Position numbers and translations under genes: made by a program
Notes under the pieces: model-generated
The model's input: only the letters and a program-made list of their open reading frames with translations
Databases searched by the model: none
What the model was told of the DNA's origin: nothing
Source: Peptococcus niger
GTDB taxonomy: Bacteria > Bacillota > Peptococcia > Peptococcales > Peptococcaceae
DNA: 64,000 nucleotides
Direction: 5' to 3'
Assembly (NCBI RefSeq): GCF_900101835.1
Contig: NZ_FNAF01000002.1
Span: 183,188 to 247,187 of the forward strand
Shown: one piece after another, positions 1 to 7,443 of the stretch
Position numbering within the stretch: position 1 is the stretch's first letter
Layout of the letters: every line of letters starts with the position of its first letter

Positions 1-26
1 AGAAGCCTTCTGCCGGGCCTTTTTTG
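1..26. terminator. Right arm of a probable terminator cut by the window edge
   Basis: A GC-rich stretch (GCCGGGCC) followed by a run of six T looks like the second half of an intrinsic terminator whose first arm lies outside the window. It sits just downstream of alr, which is read towards it on the minus strand. The pairing arm cannot be seen, so the call is tentative. Confidence 0.35.
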
Positions 27-38
27 CGCGTCAAAGGG

Positions 39-1232
39 TTATTCAGGCGTAATGTCCGTATCGTAGAGGTAATTGCAATTGGCCACGAATAGGCCATTTC
101 TGTAATAGGTCCGCGGAATGCGGCGGGAGAGCATGCAGAAAATTTCATAAGAAATGGTGCCGAGAATATTGGCCAGTTCTTCAGCGCTGATGTACTCCTC
201 GCCTTGGCTGCCGATGAGCACCACCTCATCGCCAACGGCCACGCCGGGCACATCGGTAACGTCAATCATGCACTGGTCCATGCAGATGTTGCCCACCACC
301 GGTGCCCGTTTGCCGCGAATGAGCACTTCAGACTTATTGGATAAGAGCCGGGTGTAGCCGTCTGCGTAGCCCATGGGGCAGGTGGCAATGCGGCGGGGAC
401 CGGGAGTGGTGTATTTGCGGCCATAGCTGACGGCTTCCCCGGCGGCCAGGGTTTTAACGTGGGTCACCCGGCATTTCAAACTCATGGCCGGCAGCAGGTT
501 CAGCTTGGATTCGTCCACCTCATGGGTGGGGGATAAGCCATAGAGGATAATGCCGGCGCGCACCATATCCATATGGGTTTCCGGTAAATCGGTAATGGCC
601 GCACTGTTGGCCATATGGGCCACGTTCGGCACCAAACCGCGCGCAGCGAGGCCGTCTTTAAAGAACTTGTAGCGCCGGAATTGTTCCTGGCTGTAGGCCT
701 TGTCCGCTTCATCCGCTGTAGAAAAGTGGGAGAAGAGCCCTTCAAAGGCAATGCCCGGCAGGTTTAGGATAGACTCGATTTCATCCAGGGATTCTTCCGT
801 CGGCAGAAAGCCGATCCGCCCCATGCCCGTATCCACAGCAATGTGTACCCGGGCAGTCGTATTCAATTCCTGGGCTGCCTGGGAAAGGGCTGCCGCCATA
901 GGACGGGAAAAAACCGCCTGGTCCAGGTGCCATTTTAAAAGGCCGCGGGCGCGGGTGATCTCCGTGGCACCTAAAATTAAAATAGGCGCGGTGATGCCTG
1001 CCTTGCGAATTTCAATGGCTTCTTCAATCGTGGCCACCGCCAACCGGTCGGCACCATTTGCCAGAAAAACCGGCGCTGTGTGGACCGCTCCGTGGCCATA
1101 GGCATTGGCCTTACATACAGCGGTCACTTCCACCTTGTCACCGACGACCCGGCGAACTTCCTGAATGTTGTTGGCAATGGCATCCAGGTCCACTTCTACC
1201 CATAAGGGGCGGGTGTGCGCTAAATCTTGCAT
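39..1232 (-). CDS. alr: Alanine racemase
   Basis: PLP-dependent enzyme that interconverts L- and D-alanine in the cytoplasm and supplies D-Ala for peptidoglycan. The 397-residue product has the usual family length. The N-terminal PLP-lysine motif AVCKANAYGHG gives Lys41 as the cofactor lysine, and the second-domain tyrosine lies in SYGRKYT near residue 280. An upstream in-frame ATG at 1283 exists, but the ATG at 1232 is preceded by a strong AGGAGG at about 6 nt and the protein then begins just before the conserved region, so I chose 1232. The downstream partner ddl lies elsewhere in this window (43.7 kb). Assignment is secure. Confidence 0.96.
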   Translation of the reverse strand: MQDLAHTRPLWVEVDLDAIANNIQEVRRVVGDKVEVTAVCKANAYGHGAVHTAPVFLANGADRLAVATIEEAIEIRKAGITAPILILGATEITRARGLLKWHLDQAVFSRPMAAALSQAAQELNTTARVHIAVDTGMGRIGFLPTEESLDEIESILNLPGIAFEGLFSHFSTADEADKAYSQEQFRRYKFFKDGLAARGLVPNVAHMANSAAITDLPETHMDMVRAGIILYGLSPTHEVDESKLNLLPAMSLKCRVTHVKTLAAGEAVSYGRKYTTPGPRRIATCPMGYADGYTRLLSNKSEVLIRGKRAPVVGNICMDQCMIDVTDVPGVAVGDEVVLIGSQGEEYISAEELANILGTISYEIFCMLSRRIPRTYYRNGLFVANCNYLYDTDITPE

Positions 1233-1266
1233 AGACAACCTCCTGTTCACACTGTTCGATAACATT

Positions 1267-1309
1267 AAAAAGCACAGCTGCAAGTGGTGGACTGCAACTG
1301 TGCTTTTTT
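1267..1309 (-). terminator. Intrinsic terminator after the amino-acid permease
   Basis: The arms AAAAAGCACAG and CTGTGCTTTTT pair over 11 bp around a loop of about 20 nt that can itself pair weakly. Both strands carry a T-run, so it may work in both directions. On the minus strand it ends the permease transcript before alr. Confidence 0.8.
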
Positions 1310-1319
1310 GCCCAAAAGT

Positions 1320-2711
1320 TTATTCGTTAGGGATTTTGCCCAGTCGTTTTTCAGCGGGCCGCTTGTTCAGACCGACAATAAAGTAGGTCGCGGTAAAGAA
1401 AATCATGAAGGACAGGCCGACGGGAATGGCAATCCGTGTATCCGGATTGGCCCCCATGGCCGCAATGACCAAGACCAATACGGCCAAGGTGATGATATTG
1501 GAAAAGGGATAGAGGGGCAGCTTAAAGAGCAAACGGTCTTTTTCTGCCGGTGTCAACTGTTTACGGAAAAAGATTTGCGTGACCGTAATGGTTCCCCAAG
1601 TGTAAACGGCGCAGAAAGAACTGACAGATGTCAGATAAGTGAAGGCTTTTTCCGGCATAATATAATTGAGGACCACGCCAATCAAGACCAGCACTGCCGT
1701 GAAAAGAATCGCATTGGCAGGCACGTGATGCTTGCTGATTTTGCCGAAAACAGCCGGTGCTTGCTTGTGGACAGATAAATTATACAACATTCGTCCGCAA
1801 GAATAAATACCACTGTTGCAGCTGGAGAGGGCGGCGGTTAGCACGACAAAGTTGATGATGCCGGCTGCAGCCGAAATCCCCAATTTGGCAAAGGTTAAAA
1901 CGAAGGGGCTGCCGGTGGTGCCGATTTCATCCCAGGGATAGAGGCACATGATGACGAAGAGGGCACCGATGTAGAAAATCAAGACCCGGTAGATAACCGT
2001 GTTAATGGCCTTGGGAATGACCTTACGTGGATTTTCCGCTTCGCCGGCCGTAACCCCAATCAATTCAACGCCGATAAAGGCGAAGGCCACCATGACCAGG
2101 GCAGAGAAGACCCCGCCCATGCCGTGGGGCAGGAAGCCGCCGTGGGCGGTCAAATTGCTGAAGCCGATGGCTTCGCCACCATTGCCGAAACCGAAAAGAA
2201 TCATAGCAAAGCCAATCAAAATCATGGCAATAATGGTGACCACCTTAATGATGGCAAACCAGAACTCCAGCTCACCAAATAACCTGGCGGCAGTTAAATT
2301 TGCCAAGGTCAGCAAACCGAGGAAAATAAGGGTCGTTGCCCACCGGGGGAAATCCGGAAACCAAAAGTTCACGTAAATGGCCATGGCCGTTAACTCCGCC
2401 ATGGCAATAACCGTCCATTCAACCCAGTACATACAGCCGACCAGGTAGCCGGTAAAGGGACCGACAAAGTCATTGGCGTAAGCGCTGAACGAACCGGCAA
2501 CAGGATACTCAACAGACATTTCACCCAAGGCCCGCATGATAAGGAAAATAATAATGCCGGCAATACCATAAGTGACCAAGATACCGGGGCCTGCCATGTT
2601 AATGGCTTGGGCGGAGCCTAAAAAAAGCCCGACACCGATGGCGCCCCCGATGGCTATCATCTGCACGTGGCGCTCTTTAAGCCCCCGCTGCAATTGATTT
2701 TTTTCAGCCAT
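1320..2711 (-). CDS. APC-family amino acid permease (CycA/ProY-like)
   Basis: Inner-membrane amino-acid:proton symporter of the amino acid transporter family. The 463-residue protein has about 12 hydrophobic segments. The first helix carries the family substrate-binding signature IAIGGAIGVGLFLGS, and GELEFWFAIIKV in the middle is typical of the GabP/CycA/ProY group. By eye the closest pattern is CycA (D-alanine, D-serine, glycine), which would fit its position beside alanine racemase, but substrate cannot be settled from sequence. A Shine-Dalgarno-like AAGGATGA precedes the ATG at 2711. It appears to be transcribed alone, from a promoter near 2838-2866 to the terminator at 1267-1309. Confidence 0.9.
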   Translation of the reverse strand: MAEKNQLQRGLKERHVQMIAIGGAIGVGLFLGSAQAINMAGPGILVTYGIAGIIIFLIMRALGEMSVEYPVAGSFSAYANDFVGPFTGYLVGCMYWVEWTVIAMAELTAMAIYVNFWFPDFPRWATTLIFLGLLTLANLTAARLFGELEFWFAIIKVVTIIAMILIGFAMILFGFGNGGEAIGFSNLTAHGGFLPHGMGGVFSALVMVAFAFIGVELIGVTAGEAENPRKVIPKAINTVIYRVLIFYIGALFVIMCLYPWDEIGTTGSPFVLTFAKLGISAAAGIINFVVLTAALSSCNSGIYSCGRMLYNLSVHKQAPAVFGKISKHHVPANAILFTAVLVLIGVVLNYIMPEKAFTYLTSVSSFCAVYTWGTITVTQIFFRKQLTPAEKDRLLFKLPLYPFSNIITLAVLVLVIAAMGANPDTRIAIPVGLSFMIFFTATYFIVGLNKRPAEKRLGKIPNE

Positions 2712-2837
2712 ACTCTCTCATCCTTTCTTGTTCATCCTTTTTACAGGTTGCAGTTTCCGGAAGAATTATTGCTATCGTAATTTTCAACCGAAAGATGCCC
2801 TTTGGCATAAATTTACAACCCAGGATTTACAATTATT

Positions 2838-2866
2838 AAAATACCATGAATTGAAAGACAATTCAA
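2838..2866 (-). promoter_or_regulatory. Candidate permease promoter with an overlapping inverted repeat
   Basis: On the minus strand TTGAAT (2866-2861) and TATTTT (2843-2838) are 17 bp apart. A perfect 7-bp inverted repeat, TGAATTG-5 nt-CAATTCA at 2847-2865, fills the spacer and could be an operator. The rest of the 338-nt AT-rich gap (2712-3049) holds nothing else I can support apart from the terminator at its far end. Confidence 0.45.
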
Positions 2867-3013
2867 TATATAATAATATTTGTGGCTTGGTATATTAACA
2901 GAAAATCCGCATTGAAGAAACAAAAGTCTTTAATAAGGAAACTATTAGAAATATTTACACTTCAAGCGGGCATTATAAAAAATAAATAAAAAGGATTTTT
3001 GAGCACAATAAAA

Positions 3014-3037
3014 ACGCGAACACTTTAGTGTTCGCGT
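3014..3037 (-). terminator. Intrinsic terminator of the gntR-ABC operon
   Basis: A perfect 11-bp stem (ACGCGAACACT / AGTGTTCGCGT) with a 2-nt loop is followed on the minus strand by TTTT. It lies 12 nt beyond the permease stop codon. Confidence 0.88.
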
Positions 3038-3049
3038 TGGTAAAAGCTC

Positions 3050-3943
3050 CTAATTTAAGCTGGTCCGTAGGGCGATGCCCCAATAACTGATGCCATAAGC
3101 GAGGGCCAATTCGGCCAAATTGCTGATTATGCCGGCCCAGGGAAAGAGAAAAATAGCCGTCTTGTGGTCCGCCAGGTAATCCACCCCGCCGTTCAAGGGG
3201 GAATAAGCCTCCGTCATCCAATAATCAATGTGCAGCATATCTCCGGGTAAGAGGTGGATGACCGCCGCCGGTTGAAAAACCATGTTCAGCCCAAACACCA
3301 AAGGCATGCTGACCAATTGCACCACAACAGCGACCACAAAAAGCCCTATAAAAATATGACGGGCTGAGAAAAACCGCTGGGCCAGGACAATCCAGCCCAC
3401 CCAAATCAAGGCTGTATTGAGGAGGGATAGGAAGGTTATAAGCAACATGCTGATGATGAGAATGGATGCCGTTCCGGGTGCATTCTGCCATAAGGTGATG
3501 CCATAGTCGATGACCTCTTTGACAGAATGAAAAGCATCTGCAGGGGCGTTGTTGAATGTAATGAAGTTTATCAAATTCCGCAGATTTAAGGCCAAAAAGC
3601 CAAAAATGACCACAATCGGTAGGGTGATGGCGTTCCAGAAGAGGGATAGCCCGATAAAGCTGCGCAAAATTTTGCCTGTTGACAGGGGCAGGGTGTGGGT
3701 CAGGTAAGCGTATTGACCATACAAGGATTGAAAGATCCGCACCAGGCAGATGATTTGCGGCAAGACGATTAAAACGGCAAAGATGATGAAAAGCGCCGTC
3801 AAGGAAACCAGGTTCTGGATATCGGACAAGTGGCGGCTGTCTTGCCAGTAAATGACCAACATGCCGATGGTGGCCAAGATATAAACCGGCAAAACTTGCC
3901 GGGCTGTGGCCTTAAGGTGGACGGCAAAGAGAGAATCGCTCAT
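3050..3943 (-). CDS. ABC transporter membrane subunit
   Basis: Integral membrane protein of about 297 residues with roughly six hydrophobic segments and no recognisable catalytic motif. It is the last gene of a three-gene operon whose ATPase subunit ends in an ATGA overlap with this start (ATG at 3943, preceded by GGAGG at 7 nt). An upstream GTG is possible but badly spaced. Together with the ATPase and the YtrA-type regulator it resembles the antibiotic- or envelope-stress-responsive exporters of Firmicutes. The substrate is unknown. Confidence 0.75.
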   Translation of the reverse strand: MSDSLFAVHLKATARQVLPVYILATIGMLVIYWQDSRHLSDIQNLVSLTALFIIFAVLIVLPQIICLVRIFQSLYGQYAYLTHTLPLSTGKILRSFIGLSLFWNAITLPIVVIFGFLALNLRNLINFITFNNAPADAFHSVKEVIDYGITLWQNAPGTASILIISMLLITFLSLLNTALIWVGWIVLAQRFFSARHIFIGLFVVAVVVQLVSMPLVFGLNMVFQPAAVIHLLPGDMLHIDYWMTEAYSPLNGGVDYLADHKTAIFLFPWAGIISNLAELALAYGISYWGIALRTSLN

Positions 3944-4632
3944 TGGCACACCTCCATAAAGATTTCTTTCAAGCTCCGGCCGTAGTCATTGCGCAAGTCT
4001 TCCGCCGACCCATAGAGGGCCACTTGCCCTTGGCGCAGGTAAAGGGCTGAATCCACCAGCGTTTCCACCTCAGTAATAGAGTGGGTGGCAATGATGGTGA
4101 GCGCTTCCGGCGTATAGACCCGGATCAACTGGTCCAAGATCTCCTGACGGGAGCGCGGGTCAATGCCGTTCATCGGTTCGTCCAAAAGATACACCTGCGC
4201 TTCTCGGCCCAGGGTCAGGCTTAAATAAAACTTTTCCTGAGAGCCGCGGGACAGTTGGCGCAGCCCATCTTTTTCCGATAGACCGAAATCATGCAGGAAA
4301 GCCAGGGCCCGCTCCCGGTTAAAATCAACAAAAAAGCGATCGTACAAGTCAATGCCGTTTTTCAAGTTGTAATGCCCGGGCAAGGCAAGTTTATCGCTTT
4401 GGTAGGCGACAAAATCTTTTGTCCTCTGTCCCGGTTTTTGACCGCCAATGCGGACGTCCCCGGTGTAAACATTGATAATACCCGCCAGAATGGCCAAAAG
4501 GGTTGATTTGCCACTGGCATTCGGCCCGAAAAGGCCGATAATCTGCCCTGCATCGGCGGTAAAGGTCATATCCGAGAGCGCTGTTTTTCGGCCAAATGAT
4601 TTTGTCAAGGCACTGCATTCAAGAAGAGGCAT
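3940..4632 (-). CDS. ABC transporter ATP-binding protein
   Basis: Cytoplasmic ATPase subunit that should power the adjacent permease. Visible motifs in order are Walker A (GPNASGKST, near residue 38), an ABC signature variant LSRGSQ, Walker B plus DEP (VYLLDEPMNGID), and a switch histidine in IATHS. The product is about 230 residues, usual for YtrB-like subunits. Starts at 4641 (GTG) and 4638 are also in frame, but GGAG is best spaced for the ATG at 4632. It overlaps the gntR stop by 14 nt, which suggests translational coupling. Confidence 0.88.
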   Translation of the reverse strand: MPLLECSALTKSFGRKTALSDMTFTADAGQIIGLFGPNASGKSTLLAILAGIINVYTGDVRIGGQKPGQRTKDFVAYQSDKLALPGHYNLKNGIDLYDRFFVDFNRERALAFLHDFGLSEKDGLRQLSRGSQEKFYLSLTLGREAQVYLLDEPMNGIDPRSRQEILDQLIRVYTPEALTIIATHSITEVETLVDSALYLRQGQVALYGSAEDLRNDYGRSLKEIFMEVCQ

Positions 4633-4996
4633 TGTCATCACTCCATTGGCTTTTCATCACATCAATAATATCGTCCAAGCTAAAACCGAACGGGCGGATA
4701 TCTTTAATAAAGGTATCCACCGTTTCTTTGGCCAGGATTTGGCGCATTTGGGCAATGCGGTCCCGGTTCTCTGTAATAAACCGTCCGGCCGTGCGTTGGC
4801 TGTAGGCCAGCCCGTCCTCTTCCAATTCGGTTAAAGCCCGCTGTACGGTGTTCGGATTTATGCCGTATTGGACGGCTATCTCCCGCACCGGCGGCATGCG
4901 TTCCCCGGGGGCCAATTGGCCGGAAACAATTTGCATGCGAAAATAGTGCCGGAGCTGTAAATATATGGGAATATTGCTGTCAAATTCATAGCCCAT
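4619..4996 (-). CDS. GntR-family regulator, YtrA subfamily
   Basis: Short (125-residue) transcriptional regulator: an N-terminal winged helix-turn-helix (PIYLQLRHYFRMQI, then GERMPPVREIA and NPNTVQRAL) with only about 45 residues after it. This is the YtrA layout, lacking a large effector domain. It heads the operon with the two ABC genes and probably represses it. A GGAGGAG ribosome site precedes the ATG. Upstream, at 5014-5029, ATTG and CAAT flank an AT-rich core as an imperfect dyad that could be its own operator; that part is inference. Confidence 0.87.
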   Translation of the reverse strand: MGYEFDSNIPIYLQLRHYFRMQIVSGQLAPGERMPPVREIAVQYGINPNTVQRALTELEEDGLAYSQRTAGRFITENRDRIAQMRQILAKETVDTFIKDIRPFGFSLDDIIDVMKSQWSDDNASS

Positions 4997-5069
4997 ATGG
5001 CTCCTCCTGTTCTATTGCAATAATACAATATGAGCATAGCACCTGTCGCTGACCTTGTCAATATACCAA

Positions 5070-6629
5070 TTAGCGATGAAGTTCGTCCCGGTAATGGTCG
5101 TATTCTTTTAAAACAACCGGATTTGGCGTATCCACAAGGCTGACAATGATAATCGCTGCAATTGCCACAATAAAGGCCGGCAGTAATTCGTAAATGGCAA
5201 AGACGCCGCCAAGCTTAGCAATGGCGCCGCGCCAAACAATGACCGTGACTCCACCGGCAATCATGCCCGCTAAAGCTCCGCGTGCCGTGGTTCTGCGCCA
5301 AAAGAGGCTGGTCAGAATCACTGGGCCGATGGAGGCCCCAAAGCCCGCCCAGGCAAAGGAGACAATATTGAAAATAACGCTATTTTTATCGCTCGCCAAA
5401 ACCATGGCGATGAGCGCCACCGCCAGAAGGACCAGACGGGACAGGCGCAGGACTTGACGTTCTGTAGCCTCTTTATTTAAAACACCATGGTAAATATTCT
5501 TCGCCAAAGCAGACGCACTGATCAGCAAGTATGAGTCAGCAGAACTGGCCGTTGCCGCCAAAATCCCTGCCATGACAAACCCCGCCAACAGCGGTGGCAA
5601 CATGGATGTGCTGATCAGGACAAAAATACTTTCAGCTTCACTGGCCGTGGTCAAATCCGTCGGAAAAATCAACCGGCCCAAAACCCCGATCGTCACAGCC
5701 GATAATAGAGAGATAAATACCCAAACGGTGGCAATCCGCCGGGATGTTTTTATCTCATTTTTATCGCGAATGGCCATAAAGCGCAAGAGCACCTGGGGCA
5801 CGCCGAAATAGCCCAAGCCCCAGGCTAAGGTTGAGGCAATGGCCACCGCGCTGAATTTTTCAGCCTGACCGAACTGGGGTAAGCCCCCAGCCAAGACCTG
5901 CACGCCGTTGGCATCCGTTTCCGGTGACGCCGTCATGAAAAATTCAAAAAAACCGGGAATTTGCCGGGCATTGTCAATTGCATTGGCAATGCCGCCCACG
6001 TGGGTAAACCCGACCCCAAGCACCGCTACCAAAGCAATCAGCATAATAAAGCCCTGGAGGGTATCGGCTACGCTTTCCGCTAAAAATCCACCGACCGTCG
6101 TATAAAAAATAACAAAGGCCGCGCCGAGAATCATCATAGGAATATAGGGCATCTCGAAAACCGTATGGAACAACTTGCCCATCGTAACAAAGCAGGAAGC
6201 GGCGTAGACCGTAAAGAAAAATAAAATGATGACGGCCGCCACCACCTTTAAGACAGGGCGGTCCTCCTTAAACCGGTTGCTCATGTAATCCGGTACCGTA
6301 ATCGCATCCCCTGCAATGTGTGAATACACCCGCAAGCGCTTGGCCACAATCAACCAGTTCACATAAGTGCCAACCGCCAGACCGATGGCCGTCCAGAAGG
6401 CATTGGATATCCCCATCCAATAAGCCACCCCCGGCAGCCCCATGAGCAGCCAGCCGCTCATATCCGACGCCTCCGCACTCATCGCCGTGACCAAGGGTCC
6501 CAGACTGCGCCCGCCTAAGAAAAAGTTTTCCGTACTTTTACTCGCCTGACGAGCAAAATAAACCCCAATGCCAATCAATACAGCGATATAAATGGCCATC
6601 GCTATGCCAATTTGTAAATGTCCCTGCAC
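5070..6629 (-). CDS. putP: Sodium/proline symporter (SSS family)
   Basis: Membrane transporter of the sodium:solute symporter family, probably importing proline with Na+. The 519-residue product has about 13 hydrophobic segments. Family motifs include FFLGGRSLGPLVTAMSAEASDMSGWLLMG within helices 1-2 (positions about 35-65) and DSYLLISASALAKNIY in the middle; the serine/aspartate-rich AEASDMSGW site is the sodium/proline region. I chose the GTG at 6629 because AAAGGAG lies 8 nt upstream; the longer frame would run through the promoter. Substrate is by family resemblance. Confidence 0.88.
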   Translation of the reverse strand: MQGHLQIGIAMAIYIAVLIGIGVYFARQASKSTENFFLGGRSLGPLVTAMSAEASDMSGWLLMGLPGVAYWMGISNAFWTAIGLAVGTYVNWLIVAKRLRVYSHIAGDAITVPDYMSNRFKEDRPVLKVVAAVIILFFFTVYAASCFVTMGKLFHTVFEMPYIPMMILGAAFVIFYTTVGGFLAESVADTLQGFIMLIALVAVLGVGFTHVGGIANAIDNARQIPGFFEFFMTASPETDANGVQVLAGGLPQFGQAEKFSAVAIASTLAWGLGYFGVPQVLLRFMAIRDKNEIKTSRRIATVWVFISLLSAVTIGVLGRLIFPTDLTTASEAESIFVLISTSMLPPLLAGFVMAGILAATASSADSYLLISASALAKNIYHGVLNKEATERQVLRLSRLVLLAVALIAMVLASDKNSVIFNIVSFAWAGFGASIGPVILTSLFWRRTTARGALAGMIAGGVTVIVWRGAIAKLGGVFAIYELLPAFIVAIAAIIIVSLVDTPNPVVLKEYDHYRDELHR

Positions 6630-6663
6630 AATGCCAACTCCTTTTTTTAGTCTTAACTTCATT

Positions 6664-6692
6664 ATTATAACGTGACTGACAACAGTAGGCAA
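6664..6692 (-). promoter_or_regulatory. Sigma-A-type promoter of putP
   Basis: On the minus strand TTGCCT (6692-6687) and TATAAT (6669-6664) are separated by 17 bp, leaving a leader of about 25 nt before the GTG start. It is divergent from the tRNA-Gln promoter next to it. Confidence 0.7.
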
Positions 6693-6702
6693 GCAAAAGC
6701 CC

Positions 6703-6731
6703 TTGCAAGAGCCCTGCGCAAGGTGTATAAT
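6703..6731 (+). promoter_or_regulatory. Sigma-A-type promoter of tRNA-Gln
   Basis: TTGCAA (6703-6708) and TATAAT (6726-6731) are 17 bp apart, and the mature tRNA begins 15 nt after the -10 box. Confidence 0.8.
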
Positions 6732-6745
6732 ACAATTCATCCTTT

Positions 6746-6817
6746 AGGGGTATCGCCAAGCGGTAAGGCACGAGACTCTGAATCTCGCATGCATAGGTTC
6801 GAATCCTATTACCCCTG
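6746..6817 (+). tRNA. tRNA-Gln (anticodon CTG)
   Basis: A complete cloverleaf can be folded: acceptor AGGGGTA/TACCCCT, anticodon stem CGAGA/TCTCG with loop CTCTGAA (anticodon CTG, reads CAG), and T arm with GGTTCGAATCC. The CCA end is not encoded. The AT-rich accessory island begins directly downstream, so the 3' end of this gene could once have served as an integration site, although I found no duplicate of it. Confidence 0.93.
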
Positions 6818-6828
6818 TGTATTATTTA

Positions 6829-6865
6829 AGCCTTTGCTAACGGGTATCGTTGGCAAAGGCTTTTT
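6829..6865 (+). terminator. Terminator of tRNA-Gln
   Basis: The arms AGCCTTTGCTAACG and CGTTGGCAAAGGCT pair over 14 bp with one G-T pair, and TTTTT follows. It starts 12 nt after the tRNA. Confidence 0.85.
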
Positions 6866-6877
6866 GTATGCTGATTT

Positions 6878-7096
6878 TTAGTGTGAATAGCTGTCTTCAA
6901 CGGCTGCTGACACGCGCTTGGTAAAAAAAGTGGCCTTATATTTCATGCAGAGGTCAAAGAAGGTGATGAGAGTGATGGTTTCATCTTTAGCAATTTTACC
7001 CTTGTTCTCAATGCCATTTTCGAACCAAGCTCAGCTGACAGCTAAGGCGTCTTTCTTTAGCCAGCTTTGGAAATTACTTTTTTGACGTTTTTCCAT
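6878..7096 (-). pseudogene. Small ORF broken by one in-frame TGA, function unknown
   Basis: From the ATG at 7096 the frame runs 72 codons to the TAA at 6878, interrupted only by TGA at 7033-7031 (codon 22). Before it the product starts MEKRQKSNFQSWLKK; after it comes AWFENGIENKGKIAK and a C-terminus ending in EDSYSH. The even, protein-like composition on both sides of the stop suggests a gene broken by a single point mutation. I do not recognise the family. Recoding of TGA is possible in principle, but no SECIS-like element is evident. No clear ribosome site is seen. It lies at the edge of the mobile island. Confidence 0.45.
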
Positions 7097-7173
7097 GGTA
7101 TTTTTGTCAAGCTCTATACGGTACCCCCATCCTTTATTGGGGTGTTTTCAACAATAACTTCTAGTTCGTTCCA

Positions 7174-7288
7174 GGGCTCCATGGCGGGAGCCCCTTAGAG
7201 CTTTGTGATAGACTAAATATTGTTCGCTAGGCTATCACAAGCCTGTTCATCTTCGCCCACTGTGTTGGCGCACGGTGGGCGGTTTTTT
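7174..7288 (+). ncRNA. Candidate structured RNA of three hairpins ending in a terminator
   Basis: Three hairpins follow in a row: GGGCTCC/GGAGCCC (7174-7193), GCTTTGTGATAG/CTATCACAAGC (7200-7242), and an 11-bp terminator stem (7254-7281) followed by TTTTTT. No ORF spans them. This could be a small RNA of the island or simply the 3' end of a lost transcript. I found no convincing promoter and it matches no RNA family I can name. Confidence 0.4.
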
Positions 7289-7311
7289 ATTGTTTTTTGT
7301 TGCGCAGCTGA

Positions 7312-7443
7312 AAGTTACCGGCAAGTTAAACTCGTTGTGACTTAAGGTGCACTTCTATGCATTTCTACGCACTTCTATGCGTTTCTATGCACTTTATGGT
7401 AACGGTATATGAAGTATAATGGAAGTTACCAGCAAGTTAAACT
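7312..7443. repeat. 21-bp direct repeat pair flanking a tandem repeat
   Basis: Positions 7312-7332 and 7423-7443 match at 20 of 21 bases (core GTTACC-GCAAGTTAAACT) and are 111 bp apart. The second copy touches the stop codon of the AlbA-type gene. Within the interval GGTAAC (7398) and GTTACC (7425) also form an inverted pair. Confidence 0.75.
7350..7399. repeat. Five tandem 10-bp repeats
   Basis: Five imperfect copies of the 10-bp unit CACTTCTATG (variants CATTTCTACG, CGTTTCTATG, CACTTTATGG) are head to tail. The period is close to one DNA helical turn, so bound proteins would line up on one face. Confidence 0.8.

Noticed and set aside
39..1283. Longer alanine racemase starting at 1283
   Set aside because: The extra 17 residues overlap the region next to the terminator and have no ribosome site; AGGAGG is placed for the ATG at 1232.
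5014..5029. Firm YtrA operator call
   Set aside because: The dyad is imperfect and short, so it is mentioned only within the regulator entry as a possibility.
7350..7399. CRISPR array
   Set aside because: The repeat unit is only 10 bp with no spacers, so it is a simple tandem repeat, not a repeat-spacer array.
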